A stretch of 64,000 nt of DNA, from NCBI GenBank assembly GCA_038134485.1, contig JAYPVG010000009.1:35935-99934 (forward strand), given 5' to 3'. This document shows positions 32,847-42,091 of the stretch, piece by piece. Position 1 is the stretch's first letter, and the number at the start of each line of letters is the position of its first letter. The notes beneath the pieces are model-generated. The model saw nothing but the letters and a program-made list of their open reading frames with translations, made no database searches and had not been told where the DNA came from. Position numbers and translations under genes: made by a program. Source of the DNA: NORP240 sp038134485. GTDB taxonomy: Bacteria > Pseudomonadota > Gammaproteobacteria > Pseudomonadales > Pseudohongiellaceae.

Positions 32847-32874
32847 TTGCTTGGCGCCTGAACTCTGGTAGAAT
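32847..32874 (+). promoter_or_regulatory. sigma-70 promoter of rpmE
   Basis: TTGCTT, 16-base spacer, TAGAAT, then a discriminator GCTCGCCCG typical of stringently controlled ribosomal promoters. It lies about 110 bases upstream of rpmE and downstream of the chorismate mutase stop. Confidence 0.5.
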
Positions 32875-32982
32875 GCTCGCCCGTTTTGCTGGATGGTTCC
32901 AGCGCGTTACATAGATCAGGTGTGGTGCGTTAATTCATAAGAGTTATGAGACGACTGCGTGGCGACACCGACGGAGACCCCA

Positions 32983-33192
32983 ATGAAGCCAGAAATACAT
33001 CCCGAGTACACGCCGATCAAGGCCACCTGCAGCTGCGGGAACGTGATTGAGACCAGTTCTACCCTGGGGAAGGATATCCTCATAGAAGTCTGCTCTAATT
33101 GTCACCCGTTCTATACCGGCAAACAAAAAATCGTCGACAGCGGTGGGCGGGTTGATCGCTTCAAGCGCCGATTCGGCAATCGCAAGGTATAG
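32983..33192 (+). CDS. rpmE: 50S ribosomal protein L31, zinc-binding form
   Basis: 69 residues from ATG 32983 with GGAG 7 bases upstream; the longer open frame from 32959 does not match L31. Sequence MKPEIHPEYTPIKATCSCGNV, VCSNCHPFYTGKQK and GGRVDRFKRRFG. All four Cys of the zinc ribbon (CSC and CSNC) are retained, so this is the zinc-dependent (C+) version, which is normally replaced by a C- paralogue under zinc starvation. Confidence 0.97.
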   Translation: MKPEIHPEYTPIKATCSCGNVIETSSTLGKDILIEVCSNCHPFYTGKQKIVDSGGRVDRFKRRFGNRKV

Positions 33193-33257
33193 CTGGCAAT
33201 CTCTCTCGGACTCTGAGTTTGGCTGCGATCAACTCTCCCCGGGCATCGATCGCAGGT

Positions 33258-35636
33258 CTAGAACAAGGTTTCGATCGAAACCTCGGTATCCTCGCCATCA
33301 GAGGTAACCCCGGGTATCTCGCCGTCAGGGGCCTCGGGCGCGTTTTCCGCCCGGAAATATTCGAATTCAGCGTCAGGCTCGCCGGGCCTGGCTAGCCTGC
33401 CGGTGGTTTTTTCAACCAGCCTGTCCACCAGGCCATCGGGCCTGGCCATGGTGCGTTCCGGCATGTCTGCCAGCGCCTCACTCATGTAGTCGATCCAGAT
33501 AGGCACGGCCACTGTTGCTCCCTGTTCGGACTCACCTAGCGGCTCAGGCTGATCGAAGCCCACAAAAACTGTAGTTGCAATATCGCGATTAAATCCCGAA
33601 AACCAGAGCTCTGCCGGTCCATTGGTCGTGCCAGTCTTGCCCATCAGGTCGCTTCGATTGAGCGCGCGCTGCACGCCCCGACCGCTGCCTTCTACCACTA
33701 CAGATCGCAGCATGCTGTTAAGGATAAAGGCGACTCTCGGATCAAGAATCTGCTCCGCTTTCTGCACTGGTGTTTCGGGGTTCTCGGGCAGATACAAACT
33801 GCAATCCGCTTCGCAGGCTATCACCGGTTGTGATCGATAGATAACGCCATCGCTGATACTGCGTATTTCCTTGATAAACCACGGATCGACTCTAAATCCA
33901 CCATTGGCTATGGCGGCATAGGCGGTCACCATTTCCAGTGGTGGCACGTCCTGACTGCCAAGAGCGACAGTCAGATCTCCCCGCGGGAAATGCGCGGTCT
34001 GAATGCCCAGTCTGGACGCGAAGTCCAGCACTGCTTGTGACCCAACCTGGTCAAAGAGGCGGACCGCCGGCACATTTCGGGAGTCCTGCAGGGCGTAGCG
34101 CAGGGTAATCGGACCCATGAAGGTATTGTCATAGTTGTTCGGTCTGTAGCCGCTGCGCGTTATCGGTGCATCGTTGATTGTGGTGGAAGCAGAATATCCC
34201 TGCTCCAGGGCAGCCCCGTAAACAAAGGGCTTGAAATTGGAACCCGGTGGCCGCGGTGCCAGCACCCGATTGACCTGGCTGCGTCCAAAATCGTAGCCAC
34301 CCACCAGCGCCAGAATCTCTCCGGTAGTTGGCGATACGGATACTACAGCGCCCTGCACGTCTGGAATCTGCCCCAGGTGCCACTGGCCGTCCATCTGCTT
34401 GACCCTGATCAGGTCACCTACCGCAGCAATGTCGCTGGCGCTTTGCGGTGGCGGCCAGGCGTTATCCCTGGAGATGAAAGGCCGGGCCCAGCGCATCTCC
34501 TCCCAGCCAACGTTGATCAGCTGGCCGCTCTTTAGCAGCACGCGCAGGCTTCGTGAGGATACCTCGGCGACAATTCCCGGCTGTTGATTGCCGTACTCTT
34601 GAATGTTGGCCAACTCCTGCAGCCAGCTTGCGGTCGGGTCAACTTCTTCCGAGTCATAGTGGGCATCGACCCCGCGGAACCCATGGCGCTTGTCGTAATA
34701 TTCCTCCAGTCCGTTCACCAGGGCCCGCTTTGCGGCCAGCTGTTTGTCGCCGTCAATACTGGTGACTACTTCAAATCCCTGAGTGTACGATTCTTCGCCA
34801 AACTCTTCGTACAGTTGCTGCCGCACCATCTCGGCGATGAATGGCGCGGGCACCTCAATGTTGCGGCCATGTCGACGGGCAGTGACCGGGGCGGACCTGG
34901 CGTCTGCCAGCTGCAGCTGGTCGATCATTCCCTGATCATGCATGCGGTCCAGTACCCGGTTGCGGCGTTCCAAAGCCCGGTCCGGATCGGCGAGCGGATT
35001 ACAGGGAGATGGACAAGGAAGAAGCGATACCATCATCGCCGCTTCCGGCAGGGTGAGTTCACTCGCCTCCTTGCCATAATAAATGAACGCCGCGGCTCCG
35101 ATACCGTCGGCCCCCGCACCAAAATAAATCAGATTCAGGTAAAGAGTTAGGATTTCCTCCTTGCTCAGCTCGCGCTGGATCTGCAGTGCAAACGGGATTT
35201 CCTTGAACTTGCGCAGGTAAACATTGTCGTTGTCGAAGGAAATATTGTTGGCAAGCTGCATGGTAATGGTGCTTCCACCACCCAGATTCACGCCCCTGAC
35301 AAACCCCCAGAATCCCCGCACAAGGCCACGTAAATCGACTCCAGGATGAGAATAGAATCCCGGGTCTTCGCTGGCGATTACAGCGTTGCGCATGACTTCC
35401 GGGATCTGATCGAAGGTCAATGGCTGGCGCCGATTACCGATTTCATCGATTAATCGGTTGTCCGACGTGAAAATACGCAGTGGAGTTTCCAGCTGCACGG
35501 TCCGATAAGTCTCGGCAGACGGTAATTGGGGTGCGAGGTACATGTAAGCTGCCGCAAGGACCATTATCATGCCGCAAGTTCCGGCCACACTGGCGAGCAG
35601 GAACCACCTCAGATATTGTCTATAGTTCGCTTTCAA
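33258..35636 (-). CDS. mrcA: penicillin-binding protein 1A
   Basis: 792 residues. Bifunctional peptidoglycan synthase in the inner membrane. The only start codon in reach that gives the full N-terminus (KANYRQYLRWFLLASV) is TTG 35636. Transmembrane helix about 10-33; glycosyltransferase family 51 with catalytic Glu in ASEDPGFYSHPGVD and GGSTITMQLANN; transpeptidase with GSNFKP (SxxK), SRNVP (SxN) and GKTGTTNGPAELWFSGF (KTG). A Glu/Asp-rich C-terminal tail follows. Divergent from the pilM operon, as in most gammaproteobacteria. Confidence 0.96.
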   Translation of the reverse strand: MKANYRQYLRWFLLASVAGTCGMIMVLAAAYMYLAPQLPSAETYRTVQLETPLRIFTSDNRLIDEIGNRRQPLTFDQIPEVMRNAVIASEDPGFYSHPGVDLRGLVRGFWGFVRGVNLGGGSTITMQLANNISFDNDNVYLRKFKEIPFALQIQRELSKEEILTLYLNLIYFGAGADGIGAAAFIYYGKEASELTLPEAAMMVSLLPCPSPCNPLADPDRALERRNRVLDRMHDQGMIDQLQLADARSAPVTARRHGRNIEVPAPFIAEMVRQQLYEEFGEESYTQGFEVVTSIDGDKQLAAKRALVNGLEEYYDKRHGFRGVDAHYDSEEVDPTASWLQELANIQEYGNQQPGIVAEVSSRSLRVLLKSGQLINVGWEEMRWARPFISRDNAWPPPQSASDIAAVGDLIRVKQMDGQWHLGQIPDVQGAVVSVSPTTGEILALVGGYDFGRSQVNRVLAPRPPGSNFKPFVYGAALEQGYSASTTINDAPITRSGYRPNNYDNTFMGPITLRYALQDSRNVPAVRLFDQVGSQAVLDFASRLGIQTAHFPRGDLTVALGSQDVPPLEMVTAYAAIANGGFRVDPWFIKEIRSISDGVIYRSQPVIACEADCSLYLPENPETPVQKAEQILDPRVAFILNSMLRSVVVEGSGRGVQRALNRSDLMGKTGTTNGPAELWFSGFNRDIATTVFVGFDQPEPLGESEQGATVAVPIWIDYMSEALADMPERTMARPDGLVDRLVEKTTGRLARPGEPDAEFEYFRAENAPEAPDGEIPGVTSDGEDTEVSIETLF

Positions 35637-36159
35637 AACAGATTGTGATCCAGCTATCCCTCGTTTCCTGGCGGTGCGCGCGGATTTGTCAAAAAATTTC
35701 CGACAATTGGCAATTGCGCGGACAGCACTCCGGCACCAAGTCTGAAGTATACACCCTGCAGCGATTGTCAGTAACGGACCTAAATACCTTGCAAACGCTG
35801 CATATCCAGCGGGGAAAGTGTTACCCCAAGTGAATAATTGTCCTCGATCATGCGGTAATCGTGACGGGATTCATAGAAATCACATCTCAGTTGCGCGATC
35901 ATCTGCTTCGAAGTTATTTATACAGAAAGCTTTATAATTCCATGAAAATACTATATTTTTCTTTCAATGCCGATATATAGATTGAATTGTGGAAATTACG
36001 GTCTCTCTGATCTAAGTTTTTTGGATGGATCATCCACCTTGTAGACTTCCGGCCGCGGCAATCGGTCCGCAGGGATAGTCGAAGAGGCGAAAATTACGAA
36101 CCGGGTATGCAGGCGAAAATTTGTAGCATTATGAGAAAGTCAATTTCAGGAATTGCCAG
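35637..36159. promoter_or_regulatory. mrcA-pilM intergenic region
   Basis: 523 bases without a gene between two divergent units, so it must carry promoters for both. It is AT-rich for the window. A perfect TATAAT at 35933-35938 on the plus strand, 220 bases before pilM, is the best -10 candidate, but no matching -35 is seen. No terminator, repeat or sigma-54 motif was found. Confidence 0.4.
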
Positions 36160-37230
36160 ATGTTAGACAATCTTAGAATCTTTGGACGGCGATCCAAAGA
36201 CCTGCTGGGCGTCGACATCAGTTCTTCAGCGGTGAAGATCGTGAAGCTGAGTTCCGGTGGTGGCAGCTACAAGCTCGATAACTATATTATCAGACCGCTG
36301 CCGGCCAAGTCGGTCGTGGAAAAAAATATTGTTGAAGTCAACGCGGTTGGTGAGGCCATCGCCAGCGCGATCAGTCTCATGAAACCCAACACCAAGGATG
36401 CTGCCGTAGCAGTGGCGGGATCGGCGGTAATTACCAAGACAATCGAAATGAATGCAGCGCTCAACGATAATGAGCTGGAAAATCAAATTATCGTAGAAGC
36501 TGATCAATATATTCCCTATCCACTGGACGAAGTTGCTATTGATTTCGAGCGTCAGGCAATTTCCGCCCGGAGCGATGACCTGGTGGAGGTTCTACTTGCA
36601 GCCTGTCGAAGAGAGAATGTCGATTCGCGAGTTCTGGCGCTGGAACTGGGCGGCCTGGAGCCCCGAGTGGTTGACATCGAGGCCTATGCGATAGAAAGGG
36701 CATACAGTCTTATCGAACAGCAGCTGGGATCCGATCATGATCAGACCACTGCAATTATTGATGTTGGTGCCTCAATGACGACTCTGAATGTCATGCTTGA
36801 GGGCAAGACTCTTTATAACCGTGAACAGATGTTTGGCGGCGATCAGCTCGTCGATGATATCGTGCGGCGCTTCGGCTTGACTAAATCTGAAGCCGAATTA
36901 GCGCTCAAACGAGGAGGCTTGCCCGAGGAGTTCGAAGCCGAGCTGCTACTGCCATTCACAAACCTGGCAGTTGAGCAAATCACCAAAACGCTGCAGTTCT
37001 TCTTTTCTTCAAGTCAATATAACGATGTAGACCGCATTGTGCTTGCTGGCGGCGTCGCAGCGCTCCCTGGACTTGCTGCCCTGGTGCAGGAACAACTATC
37101 TACCCCTGCATCGATCGCCAACCCGTTTCTGGATTTGGAAATCGGAGCCAAGGTCAATAAAACGATGTTGAACAACGATGCACCGGCGCTGCTGATAGCG
37201 ACCGGGCTGGCGATGAGGAGTGTCAACTAA
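36160..37230 (+). CDS. pilM: type IV pilus inner membrane platform protein PilM
   Basis: 356 residues. Cytoplasmic actin/FtsA-like protein that binds the N-terminus of PilN and links it to the pilus motor. Starts with DLLGVDISSSAVKIVKLS (phosphate-binding loop 1), then QIIVEADQYIPYPLDEVAIDF, AIIDVGASMTTLNV (phosphate 2) and VLAGGVAALPGL (adenosine). TCAGGA lies 8 bases before ATG. The stop TAATG overlaps the ATG of pilN. Confidence 0.95.
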   Translation: MLDNLRIFGRRSKDLLGVDISSSAVKIVKLSSGGGSYKLDNYIIRPLPAKSVVEKNIVEVNAVGEAIASAISLMKPNTKDAAVAVAGSAVITKTIEMNAALNDNELENQIIVEADQYIPYPLDEVAIDFERQAISARSDDLVEVLLAACRRENVDSRVLALELGGLEPRVVDIEAYAIERAYSLIEQQLGSDHDQTTAIIDVGASMTTLNVMLEGKTLYNREQMFGGDQLVDDIVRRFGLTKSEAELALKRGGLPEEFEAELLLPFTNLAVEQITKTLQFFFSSSQYNDVDRIVLAGGVAALPGLAALVQEQLSTPASIANPFLDLEIGAKVNKTMLNNDAPALLIATGLAMRSVN

Positions 37231-37814
37231 TGACGCAAATCAACTTGCTACCTTGGCGCGAAGCTCTGCGGGAAGAGAAAAAACGCGAATTCCTCTCACT
37301 AATGATATTCGCAGTGATTGCGTCTGGTGGGATGTTGTTGGCCGCGGATCGATATGAGCAGGCCGCGATGGAATATCAACTGGCGCGGAATCAATACTTG
37401 ATGGACGAAATTCAAGTGCTTGATGAACAGGTGGCGGAAATCAACCAGTTACGACAACAGAAAGCCGAACTGCAGGATCGAATGACCGTGATTCAAAATC
37501 TGCAGGGATCTCGGCCCGTGATCGTGCGAATTTTTGACGAACTCGTCAAAACCCTGCCCGAAGGCGTTTTTTTTGAGTCCCTCGAGCGGACTAACGACGA
37601 GATGGATATCACTGGAGTCGCTGAGACCTACAGTCAGCTTACGACACTGATGCGTATGTTGGACGGTTCCGACTGGTTTTCCGAACCCAATCTAAGAATT
37701 ATCTCTGCCGCCGAAGACGAAGAGGCATTCAGCGACACGGCGGCAAATCGTTTCAATCTCAAACTGACTCTGGTCACCCCCGTGGAGCCGGACTCGGATG
37801 ATGCGGTGGAATAG
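37230..37814 (+). CDS. pilN: type IV pilus assembly protein PilN
   Basis: 194 residues. Bitopic inner membrane protein: cytoplasmic motif INLLPWREALREEKKREF (the PilM-binding INLLPxR sequence) at residues 3-20, transmembrane helix about 22-40, then a periplasmic coiled coil (about 45-90) and ferredoxin-like domain. Dimerises with PilO. ATG overlaps the pilM stop by one base; pilO begins 11 bases after its stop. Confidence 0.94.
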   Translation: MTQINLLPWREALREEKKREFLSLMIFAVIASGGMLLAADRYEQAAMEYQLARNQYLMDEIQVLDEQVAEINQLRQQKAELQDRMTVIQNLQGSRPVIVRIFDELVKTLPEGVFFESLERTNDEMDITGVAETYSQLTTLMRMLDGSDWFSEPNLRIISAAEDEEAFSDTAANRFNLKLTLVTPVEPDSDDAVE

Positions 37815-37825
37815 GCGTACAAATT

Positions 37826-38455
37826 ATGTCGGGATTTAAACAAGCGCTAGACGATCTGCGGAATTTTGATATTGCTGACCTTGCGGACCTGGACAGCGCT
37901 GGCTCTTGGCCGCAACCGGTAAAATTTGCCCTGGCCCTGATAACGGTGGCTGGCTGCTTGTGGGCTGGATATTTTCTGCATATTAAAGACCTCCAGGAAC
38001 AGCTCGAGCGACAGGAATTTGAAGAAGTCAGCCTGAGGCAGAACTTCGAGGCGAAAGCGTTTCTCGCAGCCAACCTCGAGGAGTACCGAGCCCAGACCGT
38101 GGAGATGCAAGCAGCATTTGCGGAATTGTTGCGGCAGTTGCCAAGCGAGACCGAGGTACCGGGATTGGTCGATGATGTGACCGAGACTGGTCTTGGGAGC
38201 GGCCTTGAGTTTTCCAATATCGAACTTTCCGACGAGGTGACACAGGAAATTTACATCGAGCTTCCAATCGAAATCGACGTGACCGGTAGCTATCACGATT
38301 TTGCCACTTTTGTAAGTGGCGTAGCTTCATTACCCAGGATTGTCACCCTGCACGATTTTGAGATAGTCCAGCAGGACGGGTTACTGCTGAGTATGCGCAT
38401 TATCGCTAAAACATATCGATACCGAGAAGAAGAGGATGGGGTAAGCACCCTATAA
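37826..38455 (+). CDS. pilO: type IV pilus assembly protein PilO
   Basis: 209 residues. Cytoplasmic N-terminus with FDIADLADLDSAGSWPQPVK, transmembrane helix about 32-50 (KFALALITVAGCLWAGYFL), periplasmic coiled coil (KDLQEQLERQEFEEVSLRQN) and a C-terminal ferredoxin-like domain (EIYIELPIEIDVTGSYHDF, SLPRIVTLHDFEI). Together with PilN and PilP it bridges motor and secretin. pilP follows one base after the stop. Confidence 0.94.
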   Translation: MSGFKQALDDLRNFDIADLADLDSAGSWPQPVKFALALITVAGCLWAGYFLHIKDLQEQLERQEFEEVSLRQNFEAKAFLAANLEEYRAQTVEMQAAFAELLRQLPSETEVPGLVDDVTETGLGSGLEFSNIELSDEVTQEIYIELPIEIDVTGSYHDFATFVSGVASLPRIVTLHDFEIVQQDGLLLSMRIIAKTYRYREEEDGVSTL

Positions 38456-38456
38456 G

Positions 38457-38993
38457 ATGGCCCAACCAATGAAATCATTCAAAATAGGAAGCTTGTTAAC
38501 TGTTGCACTGCTGCTAGCGGGTTGTGCACGGTTCAACGATTTCTCAGACCTGCAGGCTTTTACTACCGAGGTTAGAGCGAGGCCCGGCGGTCGAGTGGAG
38601 CCGATTCCTGAATTTCAGGAGTATCAGGCATTCACGTACAGCGCTGCAGGCTTCCGCAGTCCGTTTGATATTCCCATCCGAATTCAGCTGCAAGAAGGCA
38701 CAGTGTCCTCTCAGGATGTCCAACCTGACTTCGAGCGTCCGAAACAGCCGCTCGAAAACTTCTCAATAGCTGAATTGGTAATGGTAGGAATGGTGGAGAG
38801 AAACGGGCATTACGTGGCCCTGGTGGAAAATATAGCTGGCGAAGTCTATCGCGTATTGCTCGGTAACTACCTTGGCAGGAATCATGGGCGCGTGGTGGCG
38901 ATAACAGAATCACGAATGGATCTTATAGAAATCGTCCCCAGCGGTACCGGTGGATGGATGGAAAGACCACAAACCTTGACATTAGACCGATAA
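38457..38993 (+). CDS. pilP: type IV pilus lipoprotein PilP
   Basis: 178 residues from ATG 38457 or 174 from ATG 38469; neither has a clear ribosome binding site, consistent with coupling to pilO whose stop is one base away. Lipoprotein signal with lipobox LLAGC. PilP is an inner membrane lipoprotein whose beta-domain (VGMVERNGHYVALVE, VYRVLLGNYLGRNHGRV, GTGGWMERPQTLTL) contacts the secretin PilQ. Fourth gene of pilMNOPQ. Confidence 0.93.
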   Translation: MAQPMKSFKIGSLLTVALLLAGCARFNDFSDLQAFTTEVRARPGGRVEPIPEFQEYQAFTYSAAGFRSPFDIPIRIQLQEGTVSSQDVQPDFERPKQPLENFSIAELVMVGMVERNGHYVALVENIAGEVYRVLLGNYLGRNHGRVVAITESRMDLIEIVPSGTGGWMERPQTLTLDR

Positions 38994-39078
38994 GAGAAGG
39001 ACGCGAAGAAAAGGGGTATAGGATGCTATGCCCGAAACTAGATTGCGCAGACCGGACGTAAATTGGGACGAATTGATT

Positions 39079-41364
39079 ATGTACACGAAACGTTTTTTAT
39101 TGATTGTGACAGGCTTGCTGATGGCAGGCGTAGTCAGCGCGCAACAGGATGTGCGACTCCAGGGCATCGGATTTACTAGTCTGACCGGTGATGCGGTTGA
39201 GATTCGTTTGGCTTTTGATGGGACTCCGCCCGAACCTTCCAGCTTTTTGCTTGATAATCCTGCGCGGATATCTATTGACTTGAACGGGGTTGCCAACGGT
39301 CTGCCACAACAACGCTACGACATCGATTCCAACAATGCCAACAGCGTTATCGTGCTGGATGACGGCAGTCGAACTCGTTTGATAGTCAATCTGAGCCGGA
39401 TGGTGAACTTTGAGACTAACACCGTTGGTAATAACCTCGTTCTTGCCGTCGGTAATGTTGCGTCTCAGACAGCAAGCGCGGCGGCAGCCGGCGCGAGCCA
39501 GCAGCAGACACAGACCACCGCAAGTTCTGCTTCGTCCTCGGGCGCCCAGGCGATCACCGACGTCAGTTTCCGCCGCGGACTGGGTGACGAGGGGCAGGTT
39601 GTGGTCGAGCTTTCCAATGATCAAATTGTCGGCAGTATCGAGCAGATTGGTGCCCGAGTTTTCGTGGAATTCAGCAATACCTCGGTTCCGGAGCGCCTGA
39701 GCCGTCGGTTCGATGTCACTGATTTCGCCACTCCCGTGGCTACTGTTGATGTGTTAGGTGAAGATGGTAATGCCACGGTGATCGTCGACGTCGATGGCGA
39801 CTATGAGTATGTCGCTTACCAGACCGGAAATCGGTATACGATTAGTGTGCAACCTCCGCCCGCGGCCGCTGTGGCGGAGCAGGACCCAACCGATGCCTAC
39901 AATGGAGAAATCAGTTCGTTAAGTTTTCAGAATGTGGAAATCTATGCGGCTCTGCAAATTCTTGCGGATGAGTACGATTTCAACCTGGTAGCACCGGCGA
40001 TCGAAGGCACGGTGACCCTGCAGTTGTCAAACGTTCCCTGGGATCAGGCCCTTGATCTGGTGCTCCGTGCCGGCAATCTGGACAAGCGGCTGGTGGGTAA
40101 TGTGCTCTATGTAGCTCCGGTGGAGGAGATTGCTGCGCAGGAACAAGCTGAATTGCAGGCCAATATCGCTGCCCAGGCACTGGCACCGCTGCGCACGGAA
40201 TTCGTGCAGATCAATTACGCCGATGCCAACAACATACTCACGCTGCTGCTCGGCACAGGAACTGAAGGGCAAGGCGGACAGGCCCAGACCCAACCCGCGG
40301 ACGACGCCGGGCTTAACACATTGGACGCCGGTGGTAATGGCATTCTGTCATCCCGCGGCAGCGCGACGGTTGATCCTCGCACCAATATCATCATTGTTCG
40401 TGACGTAGAAGAAAAATTGGAAGAGGTCAGAAATCTGGTTGACCGGCTTGATGTGCCCGTTCGACAGGTTTTGATTGAGGCGCGCATTGTCAATGTGACG
40501 ACCGATTTTGGAAAAGACATCGGCGTTCGCTGGGGTGGAGCTGGTTACACGTCGTCCTATGACAATTTTCGCTACGGGGGTTCGCTGGAGTCAACCGCAG
40601 AGCAAAACAATAATCGCGTAGCTCGAGAACTCGCGATACAGCAAGCTCTGCTGGAGGGAGGAAGGGTGGAACTGGACGCCATTGAACAGGGTACCGATCC
40701 CAGTCTTATTCCTGGCCTGGTTCAGCAGGCGATCGATGCTATACCCATCCCGATTGGAAGCACCTCCTTTCCGGATGCGCTGGCTATCGACCTCGGTTCT
40801 GAGGAAGAGAATGCCTCGTCATTTGCAATTGGCTTCACCGGCAATGATGGTCTTATTGAGCTTGAGCTCTCAGCTCTCGAAAGCAGCGGTAACGGCGAAG
40901 TAATCGCGCGCCCGAAAGTAACCACTCAGGACAAGGTCACTGCCGTTATTAGATCTGGGATATTGATTCCCTATCAGGCTCAGGCTGGAGGTACGGCAGG
41001 TGGTTCAACGGTGGAATTCCAGGAAGCTGTGCTGTCTATGGAAGTCACACCCCAGATTACACCCGATGGCCGGATAATCATGCAACTGCTGGTAAATCAG
41101 GACTCGGTAGCGCCGGGTTCGGGTCTCGTGCCTGCAATTAATACCAACTCGGTAGAGACCAGCGTCCTCGTGGATAACGGAGAAACGATTGTTCTGGGCG
41201 GCGTATTCCGCGAGGAAACTACGGTGTTCGAGACCAAGACACCCCTGATCGGGGACGTTCCCTATTTGGGCAGGTTATTCAAGCGTACACTGAACGAAAG
41301 CCGACGGACTGAACTGCTGATCTTCATAACACCAAGAATTATTTCCGAACTCAACTTGCTATAA
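39079..41364 (+). CDS. pilQ: type IV pilus secretin PilQ
   Basis: 761 residues from ATG 39079, the codon that puts a signal peptide (TKRFLLIVTGLLMAGVVSA) at the N-terminus; ATG 39028 would add 17 charged residues in front and is less likely. Outer membrane channel for the pilus. Two AMIN domains (about 25-110 and 150-255) separated by an Ala/Ser/Gln linker, secretin STN/N0 domain (LSFQNVEIYAALQILADEY), N1 (FVQINYADANNILTLL), and the secretin core with VEFQEAVLSMEVTPQITPDG and ELLIFITPRII at the end. A terminator follows 48 bases after the stop. Confidence 0.95.
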   Translation: MYTKRFLLIVTGLLMAGVVSAQQDVRLQGIGFTSLTGDAVEIRLAFDGTPPEPSSFLLDNPARISIDLNGVANGLPQQRYDIDSNNANSVIVLDDGSRTRLIVNLSRMVNFETNTVGNNLVLAVGNVASQTASAAAAGASQQQTQTTASSASSSGAQAITDVSFRRGLGDEGQVVVELSNDQIVGSIEQIGARVFVEFSNTSVPERLSRRFDVTDFATPVATVDVLGEDGNATVIVDVDGDYEYVAYQTGNRYTISVQPPPAAAVAEQDPTDAYNGEISSLSFQNVEIYAALQILADEYDFNLVAPAIEGTVTLQLSNVPWDQALDLVLRAGNLDKRLVGNVLYVAPVEEIAAQEQAELQANIAAQALAPLRTEFVQINYADANNILTLLLGTGTEGQGGQAQTQPADDAGLNTLDAGGNGILSSRGSATVDPRTNIIIVRDVEEKLEEVRNLVDRLDVPVRQVLIEARIVNVTTDFGKDIGVRWGGAGYTSSYDNFRYGGSLESTAEQNNNRVARELAIQQALLEGGRVELDAIEQGTDPSLIPGLVQQAIDAIPIPIGSTSFPDALAIDLGSEEENASSFAIGFTGNDGLIELELSALESSGNGEVIARPKVTTQDKVTAVIRSGILIPYQAQAGGTAGGSTVEFQEAVLSMEVTPQITPDGRIIMQLLVNQDSVAPGSGLVPAINTNSVETSVLVDNGETIVLGGVFREETTVFETKTPLIGDVPYLGRLFKRTLNESRRTELLIFITPRIISELNLL

Positions 41365-41411
41365 AACACAGACCCGATCGGGTCCTCATGCCAGCAAGTT
41401 CCTCGATAAAG

Positions 41412-41440
41412 CCCGCGCTGCGAGTCAGCGCGGGTTTTTT
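41412..41440 (+). terminator. intrinsic terminator of pilMNOPQ
   Basis: CCCGCGCTG-CGAGT-CAGCGCGGG, a perfect 9-base stem, followed by TTTTTT. It sits between pilQ and aroK, so aroK-aroB-damX should have their own promoter; TACAAT at 41481-41486 is a possible -10. Confidence 0.93.
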
Positions 41441-41520
41441 GCTATGAAGCCGAATTGCACCTGACTCGCAGGTTTCAGAGTACAATAGGAATCCTCACTC
41501 GCCAGATCAGAGTAACAGGG

Positions 41521-42087
41521 ATGAAATCCACAGGTAACGTCATACTGGTTGGCCCCATGGGCGCGGGCAAGACGACAGTTGGCAAAGTTCTAGCTAGTCA
41601 GTTGAAGCTGAAGTTCGTGGACTCCGATCGCGAAATCGAGGATGCGACAGGTGCGGACATTCCATGGATATTCGATGTCGAGGGCGAAGCCGGCTTTCGA
41701 CAGCGCGAATCCAGGATGATTGCCGAGTTGACCGCTCGGAACGGCATCGTGCTTGCCACTGGCGGAGGTTCGGTGCTGGCGCCCCAAAACCGCGAATTCA
41801 TCAAGGCCAGAGGCTTTGTTGTTTACTTGAGAGCCTCCCTGGCGCAACAGATTGAACGCACCAGTCGCGATAAGAATCGACCATTATTGCAGACACCCGA
41901 TCCGGCGGGCAGAATCGCTGAACTGATGCAGATTCGCGATCCTCTGTATCAGGAAGTAGCTGACCTGGTGATTGATACCAACCGTCGAAGTCCGCGTATG
42001 GTGGGGCAGGAAATTGCCCGGCGCCTGAAGGAATTCCGTGATCAGCAACCAGCTGACGACAACACCATGCTGCAGGGAGGGGCATAA
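41521..42087 (+). CDS. aroK: shikimate kinase
   Basis: 188 residues from ATG 41521 (the upstream open frame from 41455 crosses the probable promoter). Phosphorylates shikimate at O3 in the chorismate pathway. Walker A GPMGAGKTTVGK at 11-22, shikimate-binding DSDREIE and EAGFRQRES, GGGSVL, lid region RTSRDKNRPLL, and RSPRMVGQEI. aroB begins 4 bases after the stop. Confidence 0.95.
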   Translation: MKSTGNVILVGPMGAGKTTVGKVLASQLKLKFVDSDREIEDATGADIPWIFDVEGEAGFRQRESRMIAELTARNGIVLATGGGSVLAPQNREFIKARGFVVYLRASLAQQIERTSRDKNRPLLQTPDPAGRIAELMQIRDPLYQEVADLVIDTNRRSPRMVGQEIARRLKEFRDQQPADDNTMLQGGA

Positions 42088-42091
42088 GAAA

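Noticed and set aside
35480..35833. 117-codon plus-strand frame over the mrcA start
   Set aside because: Mostly antisense to mrcA, no ribosome binding site, and Cys/Arg/Ser-rich composition.
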